Shown here: one piece after another, positions 10,561 through 21,852 of the stretch | How the letters are laid out: every line of letters begins with the position of its first letter | How positions within the stretch are numbered: the first letter of the stretch is position 1 | Source: Eopsaltria australis | Taxonomy: Eukaryota; Chordata; Aves; Passeriformes; Petroicidae | Direction of reading: 5' to 3' | NCBI GenBank assembly: GCA_034509425.1 | Contig: JAVTVJ010000228.1 | Location: 744,001-808,000, forward strand | Length of the DNA: 64,000 bases | Translations under genes and position numbers: made by a program | The notes under the pieces: model-generated | The model's input: the letters and a program-made list of their open reading frames with translations, nothing else | Database searches by the model: none | What the model was told of the DNA's origin: nothing

Positions 10561-13500
10561 CCACGCCTCTGTAACCATCCATTGCCCTTCTGCCCCATCC
10601 TTCATCTCCCTCCTGCAACCTCCCTGGTACTGTGATGCTGTGAGAGAAGATATGCTGCCAGGGGTAGATGGAAATGGTTCCATATGCCATGCCTATGCTG
10701 TCTGTGAGCTGTCTGACTCCTTGTGCAGTTCCTGGTACAAGTCTCTGCACGTCAGCTCCTTGCATTGTGGTCACGCAGCTGTTTGTGAAGCCAACTCATG
10801 GGTGCAGTATTCTATGCATTTCCCACCGATTGCAGCACCCATGCAGTCATGGATGTCAGCTGGCAGCAATGTGCCAAGCAGCAGCAACACGAGCATGTCG
10901 GCACTGTCTTGTAGTTGTTGCCCCTGGACACTTCAGAATAGCCTGGCCCTGAAGCCATGTGTTTTCTGTGTGGGTCTCTCTCCTCCCTGAGTGAGTTGTA
11001 CAGGGTGACCTCTGGAGGTCACTTCCACCCTCAAGCATTCTGTGCAGTAAGAATTCCCCCCCTGAAGGTGAGGATGTTCCGGTACGGGGGTGGCATGGCA
11101 TCTGGGGTCTGTAGGTGTGGGGTGATGCTCCCCTGCTAGGGCAGGTAGTCTTGTATTCAGACTCAAAGAGGAGAAGTGCAGCGAGTCTTTTACCAGGAAA
11201 CAAGCTCAGGGAGCTGAGTACTCAAGTGATAAATGGCTGGAGTGTGTTGATGTGTGTCCTGTAGCCCTGTGTGGGACCTGGCCTGGAGACCAGGAGCACT
11301 TCAGAAACAAGACACCAAAGATGTGCCTAGGGTCCATGGAGCACAATCTCAAGCAACCAAATGTTTGCTTTCCTAATGCTGCTCCTGAGAGCCTTAGCTT
11401 CCTGAGATGATAGTGTGTGTCTATTATTTCAGTTGGGCAGGCTGAAACACCCAGACACTATAAGGTTTTTCTGCAGAACCAACTTCAAAATCTTTATTGG
11501 AGGCTGTGCGTACACCAGTCTGCCATGGCAAAAAGCTATCCGTGTATGAAACCATTTTGCAGGACAGTTGGAAACAGAGATGCTGAAGTAAGTTGCAGGT
11601 TACGCCTCTGAAGTTGCTGTCCCGGCTGTGGATTCCATGCTGTGCTGGACCACAGAGGTTCATGGTATTCATCAGGATCCTTGCACACCTTGCCTCCACC
11701 CAAGGCCACTGTTGTAACCTGATCTCAGCTTCAGCATGCCTTCTGCTTCCTTTCCCTGAGGACGTGCGTGAGCTGGCTCCTACATCCCCTGCAGTTGCTC
11801 TGAAATAGGTATGCGAAGACTGTGACTAGTGGCATAGAGGTTTATTGGGCTGCTCCTTTCCACCATCCAGATAATGCCACTGAGACTGGCTGAGATGTTT
11901 TGGTGCATGGATAAACTTCTGCAGCAAGTGGCAGTGAGGTGAGTGATGCTGGAGGCCTCCTTTGTGATTTCAGGGCAGAGCAGGGTATGCCTGTCCAACA
12001 GAGGCACCCTCTGAGTATGCACACCTGAAGTTGCATCCCAACAAGGCGAAGGACAGGATCCTTATGCTTTGCAAACCCTTTCTGCTTGTGGCTGAGGACA
12101 CCCAGGATTGAAATAGAAGGACAGCACAATTGTGCCATGTGGCACCCTAAGTTCACACTACATCAGGACCTGACCCTGCCTGGGGTCTCTACCTGCAGGC
12201 AGAGGTTTCCCTTGGTCACAGCAGCTCTGCTCTGTCTCAGATGCAGCTGTCTGTGAGCAGGCCCCACCCAGGCCAGTGCTTCCATTAACACCTCCTGCAC
12301 TGGGGGTGCATCTGCCCGGAGCCAGACCTGCCCAGGGGAGCTGGCATGGGACAAGCACATACAGCCTGGGGTTGTCTGCAGCCCCTGTTCACTATTGATC
12401 CTGACACGGTGCCCTCGCTTTTCTTCCCCCACTATGGCTCTGTGTTGTGAAACATTGACTGTCTTACACCAGTGAGACAGCCAGGCAGCAAGAGACAGCA
12501 AAGGTTTTTTGTCTGGTCACGCAGGGCTCAGGTTCCCCTGTGCTCACACGCAACATTGTGAGCAGGGCAGGGGTACAGTGTCAAAAGACAAGGATCTAGG
12601 GATGGGGCAAATACCAGGAAGAAATGGGATGGTCCCAGGGCAGAGAGAAGCAAAAAAAGTTACAGAGAAGACAGTGAGGAGCTGCTTCAGAGGAGCGTTC
12701 TGCTGAGCTCTGAAGCCTCATTTTTCATAGGCCAAGCCCTCAGCCAGTGCACAGATGTGGGCATTGAACTGCACAGGGACATTGTGAGGAGGCTGTCACA
12801 GACCTGCACACCCAGCTGGGGTCCTGCACCTCCTGAAAAATGCTCCTGCTGAGCTCCCTGAAACCCTCATGGCACACCTGGCCAGGGCTGGTTGGGGCAG
12901 CCACAGAGATCCACCCTGGCATACGAGCAGGGCCTCAGGAGGGAACAGCGTCCCAGCAACAGTGCTGCTGGCAGTGGAGCCTGCCAGGGAATTACAGATT
13001 AATGTGGAACTGATCTGAGATGAAACACTTTGGATCAGGACCACAACCAAAAATATTTTGAGTCGGATCAAACTGATCCAAACAAATCTGTTTGTTTCCT
13101 GCTTTCCCAGCAGACAGTCTTAAAGGTCACAGAGCTGAGAAGTGTGGCTGGGTACAAGTGGATTTTCCTTTAGGAAAATTACAATGACAGAAAATTCCTG
13201 ACCAGCTTTGCCCTAAGGGTAAAATTTTGTCAATTTTAGGCCTCTTTGTGAGGAACTGAGACAGGGAACCCTGGTATGCAGAGAGTTTGGCATCTCTAGC
13301 CAGCACAGAGGTCCCCACTTCCCAGGGGACAAAGCCAGCAGGAGTGATGGCTGGTCTCCTGCATATTCCTGCATGCTGAGTGGAGGCTGGGACTCCTCAA
13401 AGCAGCCCTCCAAACTGCTGACTTTCGGGAAGTAGGAGCCTTTCCAAGCCTTGGGGTCTGTGTTGACATGGCGTGAAGGTATGCAGACAGGTTTAGGCAG

Positions 13501-14269
13501 ACAGTGACAAGAACAATCAGACTCATCCCTTTCAACAACTGCTTTTTTGATAACTGCCTGTATTGTTAGCCAGCATCAGCCAATGATTCAGAGCTGGAAA
13601 TGTGCAGGGACAGGCTTTGTAACTGTCCCAACTGCTAGGTCCTCACTTTCTCCCAAAAGCAAGGCCTTGATACTCTGATCCACACCCCTGTGGGCCAAGC
13701 TCTGGAGCAGCTGGTGATGGCAGGAGCAGCCTGAAGGCTGATCTCTTTCGTGGGTGTCTCGCTGCAGGCAGCCACATTGGAGGAGATGCTCGGAGCTGGA
13801 GAGCTGCTGACTCCCATCAGCGTGCAGGTCACTCTGATTCAACCCGAGGGCTCTCAGCTCTGTGCTGTGAACTCGCCTCAGTGTCCAGCTGATCCCCGAG
13901 GTGATCTCACCCACCAGGTTTTTCTGCAGGTGGGATTACCTCAGAAGGCTGTGCAGCCATGGGAGAGCACAGCGAGGCGCTGGCTGCTGGTGAGGCGCGC
14001 TGCTCCCTGCATGGCCAGCTGCAGCCTGCCATGCTGCTGCGGCTTCCTGCAGCCCCGCGCCTGGTTCCTGTGGGAGCCCGGCTCTCCCAGGCAGGTGTGC
14101 TGAGGGAGCGGCTCAGGACATCTGCTTGGCAGCCAGGGATGCTGCTGCTGGAGGAGCAGTGCAGAGGCCAGACATACGTGCAAGCAGCTGTGTGCATGTA
14201 GAGCTGTGTACAGGAGAACAATGGAGTACTCAGCCTGTCCCCCTCATCTCTGCTGCTATCCTGTGTCTA
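10561..14269. other. Unique sequence, no gene recognised
   Basis: Frames of up to 129 codons occur on both strands in GC-rich DNA without domain motifs. The stretch 13960-14110 is mildly enriched in CpG (for example GAGGCGCGCTGC) but too short and weak to call an island. I see no exon structure that I could defend. Confidence 0.5.
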
Positions 14270-14525
14270 ACTGATGCAGGCTAGCTTCTAAACTAAGAAC
14301 TTGCCCTTCAAATTTGGCAATGTCACTTTAATTCACAGAGCACTTTTAAGATGCTCAGATGTATTTGGCAACTGTAGTGTGTTTTTGTTAGTAAAATTAT
14401 AGCATATGATAATAAAAAGGTTTTTTTCACTGCCCTTGTTGAAAGGGATGCCAAATGCAAATCCATTTAGATAAGTGAACTGGATTTATAAACTTCCTTT
14501 TGGTGTGCCTATTAAACAGGTGACA
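14270..14525. other. AT-rich block, candidate conserved non-coding element
   Basis: This block is clearly AT-richer than its GC-rich flanks and is free of simple repeats and long open frames. It contains homeodomain-type and octamer-like words, for example AATTCACAGAGC, ATGATAATAAAAAGG and AAATGCAAATCCATTTAG. AT-rich islands of non-repetitive sequence of a few hundred bases in a GC-rich setting are typical of conserved vertebrate enhancers, but composition alone does not prove conservation. Confidence 0.25.
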
Positions 14526-15666
14526 AGCCAGGGCCTTGGAGTTTCTCTCCTTTTCTGGTTTGGAAGCTGGGTGCTGGATCAGGAGCAGAAACAGAGAGTG
14601 CTCTGACCCTGCCCACTGCTCACTCAGGCAGGTGGGCAGAGCTGCCTGCTCAGTACACACTCAACCCCACCTTGCCTGGAGCCAGCTGGGAATGGAAGGG
14701 AACAGAGTGTTCAGTTCAGGAGTGGATCGGCTGGAGGTGGCTCCTGTGGAGCTCCAGAAGGAACCCCTGTGCCTTCACTGGGCTCTGCCATGACATGGTT
14801 GCACCGGGAGCTGCCTGCAGACTCCCTGGCAGAGAGAGTGCCTGCAGACTCCCTGGCTGCAGAATGCCCTCTCTGGCACTAGGGCTGATATGTCCAGGCC
14901 CACAGCAGAGTCTGGGGCAGAGGAGAGGTGATCCCAAACCTCTGCAGCCCTGGGGACAGAGCTGGACAGAGCTGAGACCACTGCATGTTACCTTTGGCAG
15001 GTCCGTCTCCATCCTGTTTCCCCTCTGAAACCCCAGCAGCTTCATTATCTGTGGAAGATACCTGTGGTCTGCATGTGTTTTTCCTCTCTCTGTCTCTCTG
15101 GCTGTTCATTGTGCACTGTGGAGGGTCTGGCACCTGGCTGTGTACCTGAGGCACCTCCGTACCCTGCAGAGGGGAACAGGGCCCTCGTGGGAAGGCTGTA
15201 CATGGTGGAGGTGCTGGCCAGGGTGCTCCAAACTTGCTCTCCATGTTCACACTCTTGCTGATCTCCACACCTGACTTGTCTCTTCCTGTCAAAATTTTCT
15301 CTTCGGGAAACTGCAGAATTTGTGTTCATGGACTGACCCTTGCTCTCCAAACAACCACAACGCTGCTCACTGCACCTCCCAACCTGCCCTGGCCTGGGAC
15401 AACTGTCCACATTCCTGACCAGTTCCTGCATTTCTTACCTTCACTTTATCCTGTCATAACATCTCAGAGGCCACTCTTCTGGAAGTTCTTCAGAAACCTG
15501 GTGATCCCTACCATAAACCTGTGATGGATGCAATTGCCCAGCTCAGTGCCATGGGACCAATACCCTGCAGGTCTGTAGGTGCGTCTCCTCAGGTGCTGTG
15601 CAAGCCCACAAGATGCAGAGCTTATGTAGCCTTAGGAGCATTGATTCATCATGATAGTCCCGAACA
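14526..15666. other. Unique sequence, with one short tandem duplication
   Basis: No gene is recognised. At 14812-14857 a 19-base word (TGCCTGCAGACTCCCTGGC) occurs twice with a 27-base period, at 14812 and 14839, a minimal tandem duplication. Confidence 0.5.
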
Positions 15667-15727
15667 TTTATAGTTAATATTATAGATATAATAATATAAA
15701 TATAATAATATTTATAGTTTTACTTCT
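15667..15727. repeat. Short AT microsatellite (ATA/TAATAT-type)
   Basis: About 60 bases consist almost only of A and T with an irregular TAATATAAATATAATAATAT pattern. It is imperfect, so it is probably old and not very variable in length. Confidence 0.7.
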
Positions 15728-18700
15728 AGCATCAAGACTCTTTCCCCAAAGGATCTGAAATCCTGGGGACATTGCTGCTGTCTCTTATATGGGTCTTTTC
15801 AATTGGAACTAGGAAGGTGGGTGAAGGAACCCCATCTGATGTGGCCTGATGGAGCGTGAGGTTGTCCAAGGCCAAGATGGGCTCCAAGGATGTAGGGATG
15901 GGAGCACAAGGGAGAGAGGGAGTAAACCTCTTTGGTGACACATGAGGTGTTGTCTGTACTTTGCCTGCAGCTGCAGGCTGGGTACTGCTGGGGGCGTCAG
16001 GCTGCTCTACCTTGGGCCTGGTCTGGACCAGGACATCTAGCAGGGATATCCTGGTCTTCAGGATCCTGAGGGAGCTAAGAACTGCCCTTTTCCAACATGT
16101 TATGCCCTTGCTGCCTGTCCTGCAGCCAGCCGGGTACATCCACCTGGTACCTGGGGAGCAGTAGCTGTACTGACTGGCACTTCCCACATGGAAGCACAGG
16201 AGGAGGGAAGTGATTCAAAGCCATCCAGTGAGTCAGTGGCTGGTCTGGGAATAAAGCAAAAGTCACTTAGCCATCTTCTCTGCGGAGGTTGGGTGCATTC
16301 AAGGGGACTTTGCCTGCTTCAGCAGTTTCCAAAGAATCAGGGCTGCGGACATAACCCAGCGGATGCCCTGCTCCAAGCTGCACTTGCAAGACTGGTTGCT
16401 TAGAAATTGATAATGAGCCAAAGGGACGAGGCAGCTGCTCGCTGGGGCAGAGCACAGGGGTCTGTGCAGGGTAGAGGGGGGTGAGACTGAGATCCTGACT
16501 CCAGCCCTCATGCAGTAACAGGCAGGGTTTCAAAGGCCCAGATGTTCCAGGGCAAGGTCTAACTGAGCAGTCAGAGCAGTTAATGATTTACTGCCTGCTG
16601 TAAACTGATTTACTGCCATCACTGTGTGTGCTTGGCCATGTGGCCTCTGGCAGGGCTGGCTGTGACACAAGGGGATGGCACAGCGCTCTCCAACCCAGCA
16701 GACCTCCCTGCACCCTGTGGCCAGAGTTGAGCACTTCTGCTTGCATCTCAGGGTACTTCCCCTCCCCAGCACCCAGAGGTGGGATCAGGCATCTGCCAGG
16801 GCTGTCTTCTCCCCACCAGCACACAGCAGCTCCACCATCCTTTTCCTCTTGCTCCACTGCCTTGCTGGGATTCAGCTTTTGGAGCAGCTTATCTTTGTTT
16901 CCAACATGCAGGCCAAGCCAAGCTGTGCATTTTCCTTGTTTGTGAGCTGTTTCAGCCCTGCTCTGTGCCAGCTGTGGTGGGAGGCAGTGCTGGCAGCCCA
17001 CAGACACCACAGGGCTGGACCTTGCTGAAGCTCTGAGCTATGTGGTGGCACAGCCGGCCTAGCTGAAGGTGGCTGTGGTGGCTGGAGGCATCAGCCCTGG
17101 AGGAAGGGCTGTTTGTTTACCCTAGGCTATGGACATGCTTGCCCAAGTCTGTGGGGCATGGGCCAAGCTGCAGCTTCTGGTGAGCAACAGAGAGGATGGA
17201 GTGTGAAAGGTGTGGGAGCTGTGGTTTCTGCAGGCAGAGGAGCTGGTGCATAGCTTTGGCAGTATGTTGCAGAAGAAGTGGCCCCTGGGTTTGGAAAGGA
17301 GGGATGGAGAGAATCCCAGCTCTCTGTGGTACAGCTGGATCGCTTGTTTGGGTTTCCAGCCGCTGCTCTGGTGGTTGATCTCATGTTTGCTCTCCATCCT
17401 GCTTCAAACTTGTGGAGCAGTGGTGGGAGCCCAGTGACTCCTGTTGCTCTGGAGCTAGGAGATTCCCCACAGCTGCCACTTTTCTGACTTGTCCCCAGCC
17501 CAGTAAGCCCAGTAACGGGAGCTGTGTGGATGTCCTGCCTGCTCTACTATTCTAGAGCCCACATGGAATGGAGGAGCTGGCTGGTGATGCCACTGGCCCT
17601 AACCCTAACCTATCAACTCTCTATGGCTGTCTGAAATAAGTTGGCACATGCTCATTTGTCCTTTTCCCCAGAAAAAGCAAAGCACAGCCCATTGCCTGAG
17701 GCTGCAGGGATTGCTGGAGTGGAGACTCCGGGAGATGCTGACACTGGGCTGTTTGTCTCCCACCTGACTGGTCTGTACCTCTTCCTGGCCCAGTCGGGTT
17801 GTTGCCTGGACCATGCTGAGGAGGGTGGATGGAGGAGATGCTGCAGTGAGAGGAGCTGTGGAGCTCTTAGAAGGGAAGAGAGATGTGTCCTGATGCTATT
17901 ACTGTGCTGCAGGGACAGGGGTGGACTGTGTCACCCTGTAGTAACCAGGCCATGGTGCTAGCAGGGTCTGACCGGTTGCCTGTGGCAGAGCTCCCCAACC
18001 AGCCTCCCAGCTCCTTCCAGCAGACATGGATGCGCTCGGTGCTTAGGGAGATGTGGTGCCTGCTGCTGCTCCTGTACCTAAGGAAAGCTGCTGGGATGGC
18101 TGCGGAGCCAGCACCCTTCGGGAGGTGGGGGACTGGATGTCTGTGTCCTCTTTTGCACCTCTTTAACAAGGCATCTCCCATGTGGGATCCCGTTTTCTCT
18201 GGGATGCACCACTTCATTCTCTTTTGGCTGTTGGAAGCACAGGGGGTTGCTTACAGCCTTGGCAGTGAATTGGGAGGGCTCCAGCTGGCATGGCATGGAT
18301 AGCTCCAGGCTCAGCTGATCTCTGACACAGGAACCTGAGTGGGAAAATTACTCCCACCCAGGCAAGCAGTCAGAAATCAGGGCCAGGCTCTGTTCCCTCC
18401 CCCTCTGTGCCCAGTGTTGGGATATTTTTACTGTCACTGCTTGAATTCTGCCTTCTTTGAGAGCTGGGGCAGGGAAAGGGGGAGGACAGACATCCCTGTC
18501 CTTTGGTGCGTGGTCTGCGGAGAGGCAAGGTGTCCCCAGCCTGCCAATGCAGCCCCCAGCCCCATGACCAAGTCCTGTCCATGTTCAGGAGCTGCAGTGA
18601 AGAACCAGAGAAGAGCAACCACGGAGCCCAGCTGGGTTGGGACATGCCTGAACACTTCTTGGTGTTGGGTCTGGCAACCTCCTGCCAGAGGTGCTGCTGT

Positions 18701-18930
18701 GGTGGGATGGGATGCAGCAGCCTCCCAGGATAAATTATCACCTTGCAGCTGCTGATGACAGCAAGGCCAGCATGGTTATGCTTCCCTGACAATCTCTTTA
18801 TACCAATTTCATGCCTCAGATCTACCCAAGATCTGCCCTTTTTCTATGGGGAGAATAGCACGCGAGGGGCTCCTCCTCCACCCGCAGACCCTGGCCTGCT
18901 GCCACTGCCTTTAGAGGCCACAGCAAAGTC
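15728..18930. other. Unique sequence, no gene recognised
   Basis: Open frames of up to about 151 codons overlap on opposite strands without motifs. A two-unit telomere-like word (CCCTAACCCTAACC, about 17599-17612) is present but too short to mean anything. At 16580-16620 the word TGATTTACTGCC is repeated twice. Confidence 0.5.
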
Positions 18931-18984
18931 ATGCCACACTTTAATTACATCAATTAATTCCTGAATACCAGCCTTACTATGGCA
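18931..18984. other. Small AT-rich element with homeodomain-type sites
   Basis: The sequence CTTTAATTACATCAATTAAT (18939-18958) packs two TAATT cores within 20 bases and is followed directly by G-rich sequence. It is too short to judge and could be the edge of a conserved non-coding element. Confidence 0.15.
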
Positions 18985-19014
18985 TGGGGCAGGGCAGGGC
19001 AGGGGGGGCCCGGG
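18985..19014 (+). other. G-quadruplex-prone run
   Basis: Four or more runs of three or more G lie within 30 bases (GGGGCAGGGCAGGGCAGGGG and on). This fits the usual quadruplex pattern of four G-runs with loops of 1-7 bases. Whether it folds in the cell is unknown. Confidence 0.5.
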
Positions 19015-20689
19015 AGTGAGGAGCACAAATGGGCCGTTGTATTGTTCTCCCATCTCATCTCCTGCCAGGTCCTGCTGGCCTGCCCCCATGCTCTGAAGTG
19101 CTTCAGCATCCTCGTGGCCTGCCCCAGGCACTTGGCTCTAGCTCCCCTCCAAACTGGATGCCCAGGATCCTTTCTGAAGACTCCTTGTGCCAGAAGAGAA
19201 AGAGCTGGGAGCTGTGGAAGCCAGGGAGGGTCAGGGGCCCAGGGGAATGGGCAGTGTTGTGCCCATCCCTGGGATCACACCAGGAGTGCCATGGTCCATG
19301 GAAGGGGGACATTTTCCAGGGTGTGAGGTTGTCTCTTGACTGCGTCCCCATGAGAATGCTCAGGACAGCCAGAGGTTACATTGACCCCATGGCTCCATGA
19401 GGTGTCGCTTTGCTCCAGCTGATATCAGCTTCAATGTCAGTGCCTGGAGAGCTGTCAACTCCCATAGGGCCATCCCACTGCACAGTGGCTCAAGTGTCTG
19501 GGAAGTTCCATGTGAACTGGCTCCCATGGCTGTGCTCCATGCGCCCAGATACTGTCCCATGCTGACTCTTGATTTTCCCAGGGGAGTGAGGCCCCTTTAA
19601 TGTCCCCAGGCTGTGTGAGGCCTCCAGGGACATGGAGGATGGCCAAGAAATCCATGCTCATGCCTGGGAGATACAGTCCTCAGCCTGCTGTGAGCAGCCT
19701 GGGGAACTCTAGGCATTTTGTCTCTCTGGGTCTTGTTTCTTTCTGTTGGAATGGTGGCCTCATCCCAGCCCAGGGCTCCCTGATCAGGAGGGGTGTGCTA
19801 GTGAGTGCTAGGCAAGGACCAGGGGCTTGATGAAGATGGAGAGAAAGGCACTTGAATGGTTGTTTGAGCTCCTGGGTGCAAACTCTGCAGCCACTGGAGC
19901 TTCTTTGCCATTGGGCTTGGGATGTGCCCTGCACAGCCACTTGGGTGCCATCTGTGCCTCTCCACCAGGAGTCCCAGAGCCTGTATCCAGAAACACTCTA
20001 GAAAATACTGGTTGGCTGGCCCTTTCTTGTTCAACATTTGCTGTCAGAAGCATTCCTCTGATGGCTGCCCATCCTTGGGGCCTCTTGCCTGCTCTAGGAT
20101 AAGCTGGGCAGGGACAATGTCAGCCTTATGTCACTTGGCACCCAGGAGCTCAATTTACTCTCATCCCTTTTCCCTCTCCCTGGAGCTGAGGCCACACCTT
20201 GCCCAGGTTCCCTTTTTTTTTCTCTGATATTTTATCCCCGGGGGTTGGACGGTTTTCAGCAGCAAGCTGAGGCCGTGCTGTGGCAAACTGGGCAGAGCTG
20301 CCTGCAGGATGCTGGTTGCTGGCCCCAAGCAGGGCAGGGTGGGCAGAGTTGCCCACTGGGCGCTGTTTTGGCTGCTCTGCCAAAGCATTGGCTGCTGGTG
20401 GCCCTGCTCCCAGCAGGAACATTTTGGAGGAGGCAGTTCCATTCAGCCCATTGTCATACAATCTGCAGGAGCACTTTCGGGAGGGTTTTTACTCATCTGC
20501 CAGCATTTCCCAGCCATAGGTCCTGCCACCCCACTGGGGGCTCAGCCCTGTGTTACCCTCCCCTTGCCTCCCCCCCAGCCCTGTGGTGCTGCTGTGCTCA
20601 TGTGCCAGCCCTGCTCAAAGAGCAAGATGCTAAATGATTAACGCGTGTGGGAAAGTCAAGTGGTCTTTGTGTGGATTGTATGCAGCTGG
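19015..20689. other. Unique sequence, no gene recognised
   Basis: A plus-strand frame of 169 codons (20128-20637) is open but overlaps other frames on both strands and has no domain, signal peptide or codon signature I trust. Confidence 0.5.
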
Positions 20690-20907
20690 AACAGAGAAGA
20701 GGGGGAGAAAGAAAGGAAAAGGGAGAGAAAAAAGAAAATTAAAAAGGAAAAAAAAAGGGAAAGGGGAAGGGAAAAAGAAAATAAGGAAAAAGATACGAAA
20801 AGAAAAAACCCATAATAATAATTAAAACAAGAAGAGGAATGAAAAGGAAAATAGAAAGAAGAAACAGAAGGGAAAAAAAGAAGGAAAAAAAAAAAGCAAA
20901 AAAAAAG
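20690..20907 (+). repeat. Purine-rich (A/G) low-complexity tract
   Basis: About 218 bases are almost entirely A and G on the plus strand (irregular GAAA, GGAAAA and GGGAAA words), with a brief AATAATAATTAAAAC break at about 20813-20827. Translated frames are lysine-rich on the plus strand and phenylalanine-rich on the minus strand, which is an artefact of composition. The 3' end merges into A-runs. Such tracts can form triplex (H-DNA). Confidence 0.85.
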
Positions 20908-21081
20908 TACCAGTGATCAAAGTCCCATGAAGAAACAGCTCCACTCTGTGTGGTGCTTTTGGCTGGGAGCACTTCTCAATGGGATGATGTGTCTGCAAGG
21001 CTGTCTGGAGGAGAAAGCCAGGCTATGCTGCTGCCTTTACGTCCAGGCTTCTGCATGGATGAAGACTTTGGGATCAAAAAT
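20908..21081. other. Unique sequence upstream of the CR1 copy
   Basis: This is a short non-repetitive interval between the purine tract and the CR1 fragment, with no feature recognised. Confidence 0.4.
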
Positions 21082-21525
21082 GGTCAGAGGTTGGAGCATT
21101 TCTCCTATAGGGAAAAGCTAAGAGGTTTGGTATTGTTCAGCCTGGAGAACAGAAGGCTCTGGAGAGACCTTAGAGTCCCTTCCAGTGCCTAAAGGGGACT
21201 TGCAAGAAAGATGGGACAAACTTTCAGCAGGGTTTGTAGTGATGGGACAAGGTGGGATGGTTTTAAATTAAAAGTGGGGACATTTACATTAGATGTTAGG
21301 AAGTATTTTTTTACAATGATGGTGGTGAGAACCTGGCACAGGTTTCCCAGAAAAGTTCTAGCTGCCCCAGCCGTAGAAGCGTCCAAGGGGAGGTTGGACG
21401 AGGCTTGGAGCATTCTGGGGTAGTGGAAGGTGTCTTGGCTTATTGAAGAATTTTGGACTGGTTGACCTTTCAAGGTCCCTTCCCACCCAAACCAGTCTGT
21501 GATTCTCTGATTATATTTTCCTGCA
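21082..21525 (+). mobile_element. CR1 LINE fragment: ORF2 end and 3' UTR
   Basis: The plus strand carries the familiar CR1 3' segment in order: GGTCAGAGGTTGGAGCATTT, TTGTTCAGCCTGGAGAACAG, TTAGATGTTAGGAAGTATTT, GAGAACCTGGCACAGGTTTC, GAGGTTGGACGAGGCTTGGA, and the 3' tail AAGGTCCCTTCCCACCC with CTGTGATTCTCTGATT. It is about 440 bases, 5'-truncated and non-coding. Its subfamily differs from the 9.3-kb copy, because this one uses the 'AACCCAAACCATTCTGTGATTC' type of tail. Confidence 0.9.
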
Positions 21526-21852
21526 GGGAGATGGTGTGGTGCTACTGCTTGGGGGAGAGCAGAGCTGCCATCCTGTCTGTGCCTAGGGTACAGAGGGGCT
21601 TCAGCCTCTCTTGTGGATTCCCAGCCCAACTTCCCACACAGCACTGCCTGTGACTGGAGCGATGCTGGGCACTCCTTGGCTCAGAAAGGCGCTGCAGAGC
21701 CAGCCCTGCTGGCACACTACCGAGGCTGAGTGTGTGACCTGCTGTCCTCCAGCTGCATTGCGAAAACCCAATACACCACGGTACACCATGTGCTCTGGAC
21801 ATGGGGAGAAAGGATGCCAAGCTGCTCTCCTGGGGCGATGGAAGCTGCCTGC
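21526..21852. other. Unique sequence before the tandem array
   Basis: About 330 bases without a recognised feature separate the CR1 tail from the minisatellite. The array begins abruptly at its right edge. Confidence 0.5.

Noticed and set aside
13960..14110. A CpG island at about 14.0 kb
   Set aside because: There are only a few CpG over 150 bases, too short and weak compared with the 54.9-kb island.
17599..17612. Interstitial telomere repeat (CCCTAA)
   Set aside because: Only about two units are present, which is expected by chance in a 64-kb sequence.
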